Below are positions 1 to 9,198 of a stretch of DNA of 64,000 nt, one piece after another. The first letter of the stretch is position 1, and every line of letters begins with the position of its first letter. The position numbers and the translations under genes were made by a program. The stretch is taken from positions 28,555-92,554 of the forward strand of contig CAMVOK010000011.1 of the NCBI GenBank assembly GCA_947169115.1, in the 5' to 3' direction. This DNA is from an uncultured Prevotellaceae bacterium (GTDB lineage Bacteria > Bacteroidota > Bacteroidia > Bacteroidales > Bacteroidaceae). Under the pieces are notes generated by a model. That model saw only the letters and a list, made by a program, of their open reading frames with translations, did no database searches and was not told the origin of the DNA.

Positions 1-3000
1 ATCTGTCCTTCGTCAGAAACAGGAGTGATGTCAACGGGGTAGCAATAGGTGTTCACGGTGTTGAAAACTATGGGGAAGTTGGCATTGGGAGCCACATAGT
101 TGGAAGCAACGTCACCAGCCTCCTTTATGTAGAGAGCGCTGCGGCTACCCAGTGTAGTGGCATTCCAGGTAACGAGGTTGTTTCCGTCAACCTGTGCGTG
201 CAGGTAGTTCTGGTTCTCACCCTTGAGGCTCTTGGCCGAAATCAGATTCAGACCCAGACCGATAGCTTGTGTGTTGAACAAAGAGGGATGTGCGCTCAGG
301 ATGGTTGCACCTGTGGTGCCAGCCTTGATATATAGACCTGTACCCTTGTTCTGGATGATGTAGGCTGTGTCGCCAACGGCGATGAAGCGGAACTTGTCAA
401 GGTCGTTACTTCCGTCAATGTCTTCTTCGGCATCGAAGAACAACTTGCTATCCAAACCTACCTCAGCAGTGGTAACCCCCGATGCTACGATATTCTGTTC
501 GTCGTTGTCTTCGAGCCAGCTAACGGTCACGTACTTGCCAAAGAGAGACTCATTAACTTCAATCTCGGTCTCATTTTCCAGTTTCTTTGTGGTGCCATTG
601 CCGGCAACCTTATCCCAGCCGTAAGTGTCGAAGTCCTCTTCGGGAGCAAAGCGGATGCGGTACCACTTGTCGGTGCGAACCTTATTGGCGGCAGCAAAGA
701 TTTCGTCAGCCTTCGAGTTCAGTTGTTCTATGTAACTTTCACTCTGGGCTGGTGTGTAGTCACCCGATGCATCGTATGCCACGGCTGCCTCATAGAGGGT
801 CTTGTAAGCGGCAGCATCGGTCTCGGCTGACCAGAAACCTGGATCGGTACCCACCTTAACTGCGTCGGCCACGTCCTTTTTGGCTGCCAGCACCTCACGC
901 AGGGCAGTAGGATCGACGAACTTGCTCATAAAGGCTTCATAAGCAGATTTCAGCTTATTGTAGTCGTCTTTCGTAACGTCTTCCAGTTCGAGTTCTGCCA
1001 GTTCTTCAAGCACCTTCTCCAGGTTATTGCCTAGGTCGCCCATGAAGCGGATCTGTGCATGTTCGTTGGGTTCAATGAGTATCATGTGGAACTCAGCAAA
1101 GTGAGCGTAGCAGAGGTCTTCACCCTCAACTGTAACGCCACGGGTATTCACGTTGGCTGCCGTAAACTCAAACTTCACGAACTTGTAGGGCGCACCCAAG
1201 TCTATCTCGGTCTCAAACTTGGCATTGTTGCTGGCATTACCGATTTCCAGTTCTTCGATTACGGGAGTCAGGCTTTCTGCATTGTTGCCGGCATAGACGA
1301 TGCCCTTTGTGACATGGTCGTTAGCCGAAGCACGGCGCTGGATGCTCCATGTGAAGTTCTGAACGGGTTCGGCCAGCTCGATGGTCAGTGAGGGACGGCC
1401 GTAACTATCTTTGCTGTGCCAATCGCTGTGCCAGAATGTAGAAGCATCGTTATCCAAGATGGCAGCCTCAGAGCCTTCTGAGGGATCGGTCTTTACAAAG
1501 GTAATCTGGCTCACGTTCTTGATGAGTTCGATACGCTGCATGTCCTTGGCCATCTCCAGATTCTTCTTGGCTTCTTCCAAAACCTTCTGGTAGTCATAAA
1601 GCATCATCTCGCGCTCCTTAATGGGTTCGTATGCTTTCATGATGGCGGCTGCGGTAGCATCGTCAACGGGTACAAACACCCATTCGGAGCCACGGGGCTC
1701 TGGATCTTCTTCTCCATTGTCTCCACGATAGGTGTTCTTCCACTTGGTGATGTTGCCGGATGTTCCCTTACCACTACTGTGACCGGAAGTATGGAAGTAG
1801 TTGTAGCCACTCTTGTAGTTGCCGGCAGCAGCACTGGCGAAGCGGATGTTTACGTATGTGATGTCGTCCTCGTCAGTAGTCTCGGGGTCAATGGCCATCA
1901 GACTGTCGCTATCCAGAGTCAGGGTGATGGAACCCGTGTTGGCGAAGCGTGCATCGGTGGCTGTGCTCACGATGTCGTAGAGACCATTTTTGTTGGTTAC
2001 CTTCCACAATGAGGGAGCGTGGGTTTTCAGGTCGTCAGGTGTGTTCCAAACAGCACTGATGGTCTCTCCGTTGTTGGAAGTGCTGATATACTTGTCGTAG
2101 TAGTTGGTTTCTTCCAAACCTGTTCCAGAGTTTACTTCAGTCTGGTAGAATGCCATGGCGCTCTTGATGCGGTAATAGCCATCAGCCAGGGTCATGGGTA
2201 CTCGGCTGGCCAGAACAGCCTCGTAGGCATCTTTTATATGCTGACCCAACATGCGCAACTGCTCTGCGGTGTAGTTATCAGAATCGGGACCAGTTGCGTT
2301 GTTGGCCAGTTCCAGAGCGTCGGTAAAGGTCTGGATAGCGTCTGCGCTGTACTGGCCAGGCTTAGTGCCTGCTACGAAGAGGCTTTCGTAGGCACCATAT
2401 TCACTGGCGATGTTTTCCAGTTCTTGAAGGGCTAAGACTTCATCGGGCACGGTAGCCACAGTGACGATGTAGTTAGAGGTACGGGCAAAACCGTTGTCGC
2501 CTCCAACCCTATTTACGCTGTAGGTAAAGGTGTAGATGGAGTAATCGTCGTCCTCATTGGTCCAGGAAATGTGCTGGACGTCATTGGGATTCGTGCTGAC
2601 AACTGCGTCCCCATTCTCTGGTGTTACGCTCAGTCCGCTTCCCTCGGGGAAATCGTAGAAACTCTTTGCAGAAGTCCAGGCTGTTACGTCAAAGTCAAAA
2701 TCCACGGACTTGATGTAATAGCCCTCTTCTACCATGATCTGGTAGGTGCTGAGGTTGCTGAAGAACATCAGATTCAGCATGTCGTCACCGTATGCCGACA
2801 TGTTGTTGGCACCTTTGAATTTGTTGCCACGGATGTCAGTTGTGTTGTTTCCGCCCGTCGTGCAGCAGACCGAAATCTTGGGGGTAGTGGTAGAATACCA
2901 GCTACGGGCGAAGGGGAAGGTGCCGTTACCGTTCCATTCTATCCACTTTCCATAATTCATGTTCACGCTGATGGTCACGTCATCCTGGGCAAACACTTGT

Positions 3001-3053
3001 GTTACTCCTACAAACGAGAGTAACAACGCGAAGAATAAGTAGAATTTCTTCAT
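1..3053 (-). CDS. Secreted discoidin-domain protein, partial (runs off left edge)
   Basis: The open frame runs from ATG at 3053 to the window edge without a stop, about 1017 codons, so the C-terminus is missing. A signal peptide is visible (MKKFYLFFALLLSFVGVTQ, cleavage near VFAQ). Around residues 508-665 there is an F5/8 type C (discoidin)-like region containing DNDASTFWHSDWH. It is followed by a helical FIVAR-like stretch (LREVLAAKKDV, YIEQLNSKADEIF) and then a beta-rich region beginning DKWYRIRF. The same order and many of the same words occur in the protein encoded just upstream on this strand (3347..6940), so the two are tandem paralogues. The family probably binds surface or host glycans, but no enzymatic motif is visible. 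A promoter-like TACCTTTA (3117-3124, complement strand) lies upstream. Export by T9SS is inferred from the paralogue's tail, since this one's own tail is outside the window. Confidence 0.85.
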   Translation of the reverse strand, partial: MKKFYLFFALLLSFVGVTQVFAQDDVTISVNMNYGKWIEWNGNGTFPFARSWYSTTTPKISVCCTTGGNNTTDIRGNKFKGANNMSAYGDDMLNLMFFSNLSTYQIMVEEGYYIKSVDFDFDVTAWTSAKSFYDFPEGSGLSVTPENGDAVVSTNPNDVQHISWTNEDDDYSIYTFTYSVNRVGGDNGFARTSNYIVTVATVPDEVLALQELENIASEYGAYESLFVAGTKPGQYSADAIQTFTDALELANNATGPDSDNYTAEQLRMLGQHIKDAYEAVLASRVPMTLADGYYRIKSAMAFYQTEVNSGTGLEETNYYDKYISTSNNGETISAVWNTPDDLKTHAPSLWKVTNKNGLYDIVSTATDARFANTGSITLTLDSDSLMAIDPETTDEDDITYVNIRFASAAAGNYKSGYNYFHTSGHSSGKGTSGNITKWKNTYRGDNGEEDPEPRGSEWVFVPVDDATAAAIMKAYEPIKEREMMLYDYQKVLEEAKKNLEMAKDMQRIELIKNVSQITFVKTDPSEGSEAAILDNDASTFWHSDWHSKDSYGRPSLTIELAEPVQNFTWSIQRRASANDHVTKGIVYAGNNAESLTPVIEELEIGNASNNAKFETEIDLGAPYKFVKFEFTAANVNTRGVTVEGEDLCYAHFAEFHMILIEPNEHAQIRFMGDLGNNLEKVLEELAELELEDVTKDDYNKLKSAYEAFMSKFVDPTALREVLAAKKDVADAVKVGTDPGFWSAETDAAAYKTLYEAAVAYDASGDYTPAQSESYIEQLNSKADEIFAAANKVRTDKWYRIRFAPEEDFDTYGWDKVAGNGTTKKLENETEIEVNESLFGKYVTVSWLEDNDEQNIVASGVTTAEVGLDSKLFFDAEEDIDGSNDLDKFRFIAVGDTAYIIQNKGTGLYIKAGTTGATILSAHPSLFNTQAIGLGLNLISAKSLKGENQNYLHAQVDGNNLVTWNATTLGSRSALYIKEAGDVASNYVAPNANFPIVFNTVNTYCYPVDITPVSDEGQ

Positions 3054-3116
3054 AATTTGTTTGTTTAAAAGGTTAGTAATAAGGTTGTTTAATAACACAT
3101 TCGCAGTTATTCGCCG

Positions 3117-3124
3117 TAAAGGTA
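3117..3124 (-). promoter_or_regulatory. Probable -7 promoter element for the partial discoidin gene
   Basis: Reading the minus strand, TACCTTTA lies 64 nt upstream of the start at 3053. It differs from the Bacteroidota TAnnTTTG -7 consensus only in the last base. No convincing -33 element is visible. Confidence 0.35.
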
Positions 3125-3187
3125 CGCAAAAGATTTGAATTGCAAAAATTTAAAATTGACAATAGACGATAAAATGTTATTTAACAT

Positions 3188-3219
3188 AAAAAAGAGCCGT
3201 GGCGTGTGCCACGGCTCTT
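3188..3219 (-). terminator. Intrinsic terminator downstream of the 1197-aa gene
   Basis: A perfect 12-bp inverted repeat (AAGAGCCGTGGC / GCCACGGCTCTT, loop GTGT, 3192-3219) is followed on the minus strand by six T residues (3193-3188). It ends transcription of the 3347..6940 gene about 130 nt after its stop and separates it from its downstream paralogue. Confidence 0.85.
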
Positions 3220-3272
3220 GATTGAGAGAATATCTCTGAGAACTCTGAGTACTCTGAGATCTCCGATTGTTT

Positions 3273-3299
3273 TTACTTAACCACAACCTTGAACTTCGT
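3273..3299 (-). pseudogene. Relic of a second T9SS-tail coding end (TKFKVVVK-stop)
   Basis: On the minus strand the sequence reads T-K-F-K-V-V-V-K-stop, very like the T-K-V-V-V-K-stop ending of the gene just upstream (stop at 3347). About 19 of 25 bases match the true gene end. It lies in a non-coding gap and has no start. It looks like the residue of a former gene end or of a partial tandem duplication. Confidence 0.4.
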
Positions 3300-3346
3300 T
3301 CTAAGTTGTTCCCGTTCGGGAAAGTTAAGCAAGCTTACCTTTCCGC

Positions 3347-6300
3347 TCACTTAACCACAACTTTGGTTCCGTTCAGGATGTAGATACCCTTGCCGAAGCC
3401 GGTGAGGTCGTTGAGGTTAGCCTTCTTGCTTACCAGACGGCCGTCGAGGGTGTAAACGGCACCGCTCTTGGCTACGTTGCTCAGGGCAGTCTGGATGCCA
3501 TCCTCGGCATTCTCGTCCCAGATGATTTCGAGTTCGGTCTCGAGGTCGAACGTCTCCTCACCCTTAGAGATGTAACCACCATTGTGGGGTATGGAAGCAG
3601 TTGCTTTCTTGAGAACGGCAAGCGTGTTGCCTTCAGCAAGAACGACACCGCGACTTACGCTCTCACCATAGAACGAACCCTTGAGCAGGTGACTGTTGTC
3701 GGGAGCGGTAGCAGCGATGGTGTAGTCGTGCTTCAGGGTTGTCATTTCCTCGAATCCTTCTGCATCATAATCTTCGCGGTTGCCGAAGACAAGCAGGAAA
3801 GCACGGCCTGCTTCTACCTTGTCGAGCTTGCACATCGAGAGTTTGCTGCCCTCTGCGCTGTTGATGCCCCAGAGGGTGGCCTCGCTATTCTGGGGTACAG
3901 AAATACCCATGGGGAAGCAGAGAGCCTGTACAGAACCATATATGCCAGAAACATTGAAGACGCTTCCGTCGTAGTTGGGTTCTACGTCACCAGCCTCCTC
4001 GATGAAGAGGCCACTGCGGGAACCTGGGTAATTGACATCCCAAGTTACGATGATGTTCTGGCTAACCTGGCAATGGATGTAGCTCTGCTTGGCACCTGTG
4101 ATGCTCTTAGCGGCGATGGCGCTCAGACCATAGCCGATGGCAGCCGTGGTGAACAGAGAGGGATGTACGCTCAGGGTGACAGCACCGCTGGTGCCGTTAG
4201 CCTTGATGAACATGCCTGTACCCTTGTTCTGCAGCATGTATGCACTGTCGCCTACTGCCACGAAGCGGAAGAGGTCGAGATTGCTCTCTGGGTCGATGTC
4301 GGGTATTGTGTCCAAGAAGAGGTTGTTGCGCAGACCGATTTCTTCGGAGGTGATATAGCTTTCAACGGCTCCGTTCTCATTCAGATAGCTGGCGGTGATG
4401 AACTTGCCGAAGAGTGATTCGGTGTTGCCGCTACCTTTACCAGCCACCTCGTCCCACTTGTGATCCTTAAAGTCATCTAGTGTCGGGAACTTGATGCGAT
4501 ACCACTTGTCGGTGCGAATCTTGTTGGCAGAAGCAAAGATTTCGTCAGCCTTCGAGTTCAATTGCTCGATGTAGTCAGCACTCTGGGCAGCTGTGTAGAT
4601 ACCCTCCTCGTCGTATTTCTTGGCATTGTCGTAGAGCGTCTTGTAGTCTGCAGCGTTTGTGCCGGGACTCCAGAAACCGGGATTGTCACCAATAACAACC
4701 ATTTCGACTACGTCCTTCTTGGCGGCCAGAACCTCACGCAGTTCAGCCGGGTCAACGAATTTGGCCATAAAGGCATCGTAAGCTTCCTTCAGAGCGTTGT
4801 ATTCATCGATGGTGATGTCCTCGCGCTCCAATTCTGCTTGTTCTTCAATAAGTTTTTGTAGGTTTTTGCCCACGTCGCCCATGTGCTTGAACTGGGCATT
4901 GGGGTTTTCTGCTTCATAACCCAGCTGGAACTCACTCAGGTGGAAGAATGCATTGCTTCCGCTGCTCTGTGCCAGACAGTACATGCGCAGATACTTGTAG
5001 CCCTTGGTCTCAAATTCGGGGCTGGTCAGCGTCTCGGTCTGCGAATTGAAGGGAGTGTCCCACTCCAGCAGCAGCTCACAACTTTCCATGGTTTCGGCCT
5101 CGGCATTGTTGGTGCCATAGATGCCCCATTGGGTGATTTGGTTGCCACTGTTGTTGCGGCGTGTGAATGTGGCCTGGATGGGCATGGTGATATTCTCGGG
5201 CATTTCTACCTGGAAGTAGTGTGCTTCACCCTCATAGGCTCCGTGCCAGTCGCTGTGCCAGAATGTGCTGGCGTCTTCATCGATGATGTACTCGATGTGC
5301 TGGCCCTCGTCAGCGTCCGAGCATGGCGAACTGAGTTGGTTGGCACTCTTGATGAGCTTCACGTGCTGGATGTCAATAGCCTTCGCCAGATTCTCCTTGG
5401 CTGCAGCCAGCAGGCTGTCATATTTTTCCAGCAAAAGTTCACGGTTCTCGTATGGCTCGTAGTTCTTGATGATTTTCTGAGCATCTGCCTCGCTGATGGC
5501 TTCAAATGTCCATTCTGTAGCACCAAATGTACCGTCGTTATTCACAGACGAAGACCAACCTACAAGGTTACCACTAACACCAGCACCGCTGGAGTGGCCA
5601 CCCATGTGCAGATAGAGGTGGGCATTGGCTTCCTGTGTGCTTACGCGGATGTCAACGTAGGTGATGCCATCTGCGTCGGTTACGACGGGATCGAAGGCCA
5701 TCATGTTTTCACTGTCCTTGGACAGGGTGACCGCTGTACTTTGTGATACATTGTTGAAGCGGGCCTGGGCATTCACGCTCAGAACATCGAACGTGCCATC
5801 TCCCATATTGGTGATGTACCAAAGGGCGGGAGCAGCTACGTTCAGGTCTTCGGGAGTGCCCCAAACACCATTGATGGTCTCGCCGTTCTTCTTAATCATC
5901 ATGTACTTGGTGAAGGTCTTTGTCTCAGTGGTTTCCTCGCCAGTTCCTTCATCAATGACGGGCACTTCCTGCGTGAAGGTCATGGGGCTCTTAATACGGT
6001 AGTAACCTGTGGTGAGCGTGAAGGGAACCTTGCTGGCAAGGACTGCTTGGTATGCCTGGTTCAACTGCTCGATGTAAGTCTGGAGTTGTTCGATGCTGGT
6101 GGCATCATAGTCAGGTGCATCAGGAGTAACCATGTAGATTTCCTCGAGCAGGTCCTGAAGAGCCTGCAACAACGCGCTGTCGTAGCATCCCGGCTGGGTG
6201 CCACCTTTGAAATTGCTGATTGCAGTACTAATATCGTCAGCCAAGGTTGCCAACTCGTTGCCGGTCATTTCCTTTTCGTCAAACTCCTTCACTTCAACAG

Positions 6301-6940
6301 CGTGGATGCTCCATACGCTGTTTCCGCCAACGTTTGTCTTCTTACCTGAATCCCAGGTAACAACGTTGTTGCCAGTACCATTGTTGTCGAACAGTTCCTG
6401 ATAGCTACCGCGATCGTCGCATACGTTCAATGCAAAGTAGGCCGTACCTTCCTCGATGGCATATACGTTGAACGTGCCGGCATCATAGATGGTGCTGCCT
6501 GTGGTGAACTTTCTGCTGTTACCCGTACCATTCGGGGTGGCTAGCCAGTTGCCTGTGCCGAACTGGATTTTGTAAACATCCTCGGTTCCTTCTTCTTTTA
6601 CGAAGCGTACCAGATAGGGGGCGGCAGTCTCGGTAGAAACATTGCTCAGGAGGGGAGAAACATCCTTCTTGAGAACTTCCTTTCCATCACCGCAGTCGGT
6701 CATAAGACCACCCTGTCCGCTTTCGGGAATCTCACCTTCTGCCAGATAGGGGTAAGCACCTGCGTTCTGACCACTGTTACGTCCTTGGTACACAAAGTAC
6801 CAGGTGTCGGCTTCGATAGCTGTTACGGCACCGCCGATACTCAGGGCATTTTCTCCAAATTCCTCGAGCTGGGCAAATGCGCTGGTGCTCATGAAGAGAC
6901 CCAACAGCATCATGAGAAATGATGTAATTCTCTTGCTCAT
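3347..6940 (-). CDS. Secreted T9SS-tailed discoidin-domain protein
   Basis: A complete 1197-aa protein with signal peptide (cleavage after STSAFAQ, about residue 24). Modules in order: a beta-rich N-terminal region; a helical segment near 230-300; a YYRIKSP beta-trefoil-like region from about 310; an F5/8 type C-like domain at about 530-685 (DEDASTFWHSDWHG); a FIVAR-like helical region (LREVLAAKKDV ... YIEQLNSKADEIF); a second DKWYRIKF module; and a C-terminal sorting tail (VYTLDGRLVS ... GIYILNGTKVVVK). The tail predicts T9SS export and surface attachment. No catalytic motif was found, so a glycan-binding or adhesin role is inferred only. It is a paralogue of the partial gene at 1..3053. A good promoter precedes it (7008-7038) and an intrinsic terminator follows. 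Confidence 0.88.
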   Translation of the reverse strand: MSKRITSFLMMLLGLFMSTSAFAQLEEFGENALSIGGAVTAIEADTWYFVYQGRNSGQNAGAYPYLAEGEIPESGQGGLMTDCGDGKEVLKKDVSPLLSNVSTETAAPYLVRFVKEEGTEDVYKIQFGTGNWLATPNGTGNSRKFTTGSTIYDAGTFNVYAIEEGTAYFALNVCDDRGSYQELFDNNGTGNNVVTWDSGKKTNVGGNSVWSIHAVEVKEFDEKEMTGNELATLADDISTAISNFKGGTQPGCYDSALLQALQDLLEEIYMVTPDAPDYDATSIEQLQTYIEQLNQAYQAVLASKVPFTLTTGYYRIKSPMTFTQEVPVIDEGTGEETTETKTFTKYMMIKKNGETINGVWGTPEDLNVAAPALWYITNMGDGTFDVLSVNAQARFNNVSQSTAVTLSKDSENMMAFDPVVTDADGITYVDIRVSTQEANAHLYLHMGGHSSGAGVSGNLVGWSSSVNNDGTFGATEWTFEAISEADAQKIIKNYEPYENRELLLEKYDSLLAAAKENLAKAIDIQHVKLIKSANQLSSPCSDADEGQHIEYIIDEDASTFWHSDWHGAYEGEAHYFQVEMPENITMPIQATFTRRNNSGNQITQWGIYGTNNAEAETMESCELLLEWDTPFNSQTETLTSPEFETKGYKYLRMYCLAQSSGSNAFFHLSEFQLGYEAENPNAQFKHMGDVGKNLQKLIEEQAELEREDITIDEYNALKEAYDAFMAKFVDPAELREVLAAKKDVVEMVVIGDNPGFWSPGTNAADYKTLYDNAKKYDEEGIYTAAQSADYIEQLNSKADEIFASANKIRTDKWYRIKFPTLDDFKDHKWDEVAGKGSGNTESLFGKFITASYLNENGAVESYITSEEIGLRNNLFLDTIPDIDPESNLDLFRFVAVGDSAYMLQNKGTGMFIKANGTSGAVTLSVHPSLFTTAAIGYGLSAIAAKSITGAKQSYIHCQVSQNIIVTWDVNYPGSRSGLFIEEAGDVEPNYDGSVFNVSGIYGSVQALCFPMGISVPQNSEATLWGINSAEGSKLSMCKLDKVEAGRAFLLVFGNREDYDAEGFEEMTTLKHDYTIAATAPDNSHLLKGSFYGESVSRGVVLAEGNTLAVLKKATASIPHNGGYISKGEETFDLETELEIIWDENAEDGIQTALSNVAKSGAVYTLDGRLVSKKANLNDLTGFGKGIYILNGTKVVVK

Positions 6941-7007
6941 AAAATTTAGGTTTTAGTTAGTAAATAAGGTTAGTTAATTGGTTTATTGTTTTCTACTTTT
7001 CAAACAC

Positions 7008-7038
7008 CAAAGATACTTAACCTTTGACACAAAACAAA
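7008..7038 (-). promoter_or_regulatory. Bacteroidota promoter for the 1197-aa discoidin gene
   Basis: On the minus strand TTTG (7038-7035) is followed after 19 nt by TATCTTTG (7015-7008), matching the Bacteroidota -33/-7 consensus. It is about 70 nt upstream of the ATG at 6940. Confidence 0.75.
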
Positions 7039-7062
7039 CGGGAGAGACCGAAATCTCCCCCG
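7039..7062 (-). terminator. Possible terminator of the DUF4954 gene
   Basis: An imperfect hairpin (CGGGAGA ... TCTCCCCCG) lies just after the DUF4954 stop codon and is followed on the minus strand by a T-rich run (GTTTGTTTTGTG). It abuts the -33 element of the next gene. The stem is short and imperfect. Confidence 0.4.
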
Positions 7063-7086
7063 TATTAACTTTTTTTAACGAAAAAG

Positions 7087-9045
7087 TCAGGATAATAGGG
7101 CAATCCACTTGTCGCCAAGGGCCGATTTGGTGGCAATATGTTGCTGTACGGCCGTGACAAAGGGGTTGCTCTCGAACTGTCCGCGCACTTGTTCGAAATC
7201 GGCATCTGCCGTGCGACGGTTGCCGTCGAAGCCGAAGCCCGTCTTGGTGGACAGGGAGAACTCCTTCTTGGCATCCTGATAAAGCATCTGGTCGAGGCCC
7301 ACAACGGCTTTCTTCCACTCCTGTATGATGTTGACAAGTACTTCGTTACGTTCCAGGTCGGCTTCCGTCAGGTGGAAGAAACGGAGCATCAACTGGTAGG
7401 CCCATGCCCATTCGTAGTCGTAGTAGTGTAGGTGGATGTCGCGGAGACGCTGGTTGACCTCCTCGTTGCTATTCACCAGTCCGGCCTCGATGTCGTTCAT
7501 CAGTTGGGTGATGGCCGTGTGGGGGGCAATGAGTCCCGAGAGGTCGAGCCAGTCGCCTTCGCCCTCCTTACTTTCAGGCTGCAGTCTGTTTTTGCCTTCT
7601 TTCTCCAAACGGGAGATGAGTGAATTGCCGAGGAACTTGATGATGGCCATGCGATAGAGCTGTATGCCACGTTCCAGACTGGAGTGGGTGATTTTGGCAC
7701 TCTGGTAGGAGTAGGTGTCGCTGGTGGCACCCGACAGGGTACGCAGCTGTTCCAGAACGTCGAGACCCTGTACCATTTTGTCGATGGTGTAGGGCGACAG
7801 CAGGTTGAAGTTGACCAAATCCAGTTGCCCTTCCTTGCTGCGCTTGTCGCGCTTGGGCCACTTCTGGGCATCGCGTATGGTGCCTACAGAGCGCAGGTTG
7901 ACGGCCGGGGCCAGCCACGTCTCGCCCTTTTTCTCGATGAGGTAGGAGAAGGGTAGGGCGGAGGTGTCGGAGTTGCTGGAGTGGCGACCCATGACGAGCG
8001 AGAAGGCTCCGATGCGGGCAGGCCACAAGATGTAGGAGTCGGAGGCCGTCTTGGCACCGCGCTCCATGGCGCCCTGATGGATGGGGCCGAGCTTATACAT
8101 GTGGTTCGACTGGTTGGAACCGCTGCCGGCGTTCATGAAGGAGAACATGCCGGCGATGAGGAGGGTGCTTTTGTGGTGGGTGACGGTGAAGGGGCCGGCA
8201 AAGATGGCACATGCCTCGCCGTTCTCCTCCTGACAGTTGCAGAAGAAGAGGGAGTCGGAGGCAGAGTAGCCGTGACCCAGCGTGCAGGCCTGGCCGACAT
8301 AGACACGGGTGAGGGTGGTGCAGTCTTCTATCTGTGAACCGTTTTGTACGATGAAGTCTTCGGCGATGACCCCATAGCCAATGTGTACGGGAGAATCCTC
8401 GCGGGACATGAGCGAACCGTTCTTCAGCCGTCCTGCCCCCTCAATCTTGGAGAACGGACCGAGGTAGATGTTCTTTACATATCCGGTGTCAACAATGGTG
8501 CTGTGGTGACCGATGCGTCCACGATCGCTGGTGCGCGTGGCGACAATCTCCTGAGCCATCTGTTTCAGACGGCCGATGAGCAGGGGACGGTGGCGGTACA
8601 TGGCTTGCATGTAGGCTTCCTGGGCGGAGAGCTGGTCATGGATACAGACTTCGCGCCCGCCAGTCTCGTTCAGCACGCTCACCTCCACTCCATTTCCGAA
8701 GGACGAAGGACCGTCCACGATGATGATATCTACATTCTCCAGGAACGAATCGTGCTCCACGTCGTAGTTGGCAATGTAGTTCTTGATGTTCTCGATGCAG
8801 CAGTCGTCGCCTACGGTGACGTTGTGCAGGGTGGCGTGGAAGATGCCCGAGTGTTTGTGCATACCGCCCGGGAGGGTGAAGGCTTTGTCGAACTTGCCTA
8901 AAGAGCAATGTCCTGAGAAACGTACGTTACGCAGATACTTCACGTTCAGTTCGGGATGTACCTCTATGGCCAGCCAGTCTTCGGCTGTGCAGCCTTGCTG
9001 TTCCAGCTGCTCTATTTCTGCTTGGGTGAAACTTCTGTATTCCAT
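7087..9045 (-). CDS. DUF4954 family protein (left-handed beta-helix type)
   Basis: A 652-aa protein recognised as the Bacteroidota DUF4954 family. The N-terminal two thirds show hexapeptide-like turns typical of a left-handed beta-helix (VGDDCCIENIKNYIANYDV, IGHHSTIVDTGYVKNIYLG, IEDCTTLTRVYVG). These resemble sugar-nucleotide or acyl transferases of the LbetaH class. The C-terminal part is helical (LERGIQLYRMAIIKFLGN). There is no signal peptide, so it is probably cytoplasmic. The biochemical function of the family is unknown to me; a nucleotidyl- or acyltransferase-like role is a guess from fold alone. It stands alone, divergent from the gene at 9199. Confidence 0.85.
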   Translation of the reverse strand: MEYRSFTQAEIEQLEQQGCTAEDWLAIEVHPELNVKYLRNVRFSGHCSLGKFDKAFTLPGGMHKHSGIFHATLHNVTVGDDCCIENIKNYIANYDVEHDSFLENVDIIIVDGPSSFGNGVEVSVLNETGGREVCIHDQLSAQEAYMQAMYRHRPLLIGRLKQMAQEIVATRTSDRGRIGHHSTIVDTGYVKNIYLGPFSKIEGAGRLKNGSLMSREDSPVHIGYGVIAEDFIVQNGSQIEDCTTLTRVYVGQACTLGHGYSASDSLFFCNCQEENGEACAIFAGPFTVTHHKSTLLIAGMFSFMNAGSGSNQSNHMYKLGPIHQGAMERGAKTASDSYILWPARIGAFSLVMGRHSSNSDTSALPFSYLIEKKGETWLAPAVNLRSVGTIRDAQKWPKRDKRSKEGQLDLVNFNLLSPYTIDKMVQGLDVLEQLRTLSGATSDTYSYQSAKITHSSLERGIQLYRMAIIKFLGNSLISRLEKEGKNRLQPESKEGEGDWLDLSGLIAPHTAITQLMNDIEAGLVNSNEEVNQRLRDIHLHYYDYEWAWAYQLMLRFFHLTEADLERNEVLVNIIQEWKKAVVGLDQMLYQDAKKEFSLSTKTGFGFDGNRRTADADFEQVRGQFESNPFVTAVQQHIATKSALGDKWIALLS

Positions 9046-9136
9046 CTTTGTTATTTAAAGATTTTAGGATTTTTGATTTTCATACATACAATATAAATAA
9101 CGTTATGCACGTTCATATATTATATTTATTTTAGGT

Positions 9137-9181
9137 TTTCTATGGTTTCTATAGTTCCTATAGTGACTATAGTACCTATAT
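9137..9181. repeat. 9-bp tandem array nnnCTATAG, copy 1
   Basis: Five 9-bp units of the form nnnCTATAG (TTTCTATAG, TTCCTATAG, TGACTATAG, TACCTATAT and a degenerate first unit) end 17 nt before the ATG at 9199. The same array type occurs at 9688-9732 and 42973-43008, each just 5' of a start codon. Confidence 0.85.
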
Positions 9182-9198
9182 TATATAAGAGAGGAAAA

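Noticed and set aside
3584..4417. 277-codon ORF on the plus strand antisense to the discoidin gene
   Set aside because: It lies wholly inside a well-supported minus-strand gene with signal peptide, domains and tail; its own product has no recognisable motif.
4883..5746. 287-codon plus-strand ORF in the same gene
   Set aside because: Cys/Leu/Val-rich shadow product of the opposite strand with no start signal or family resemblance.
9142..9198. N-terminal extension MVSIVPIVTIVPILYK for the short methyltransferase-like gene
   Set aside because: It translates the CTATAG tandem array; the internal ATG 9199 has a better upstream region and a family-like start.
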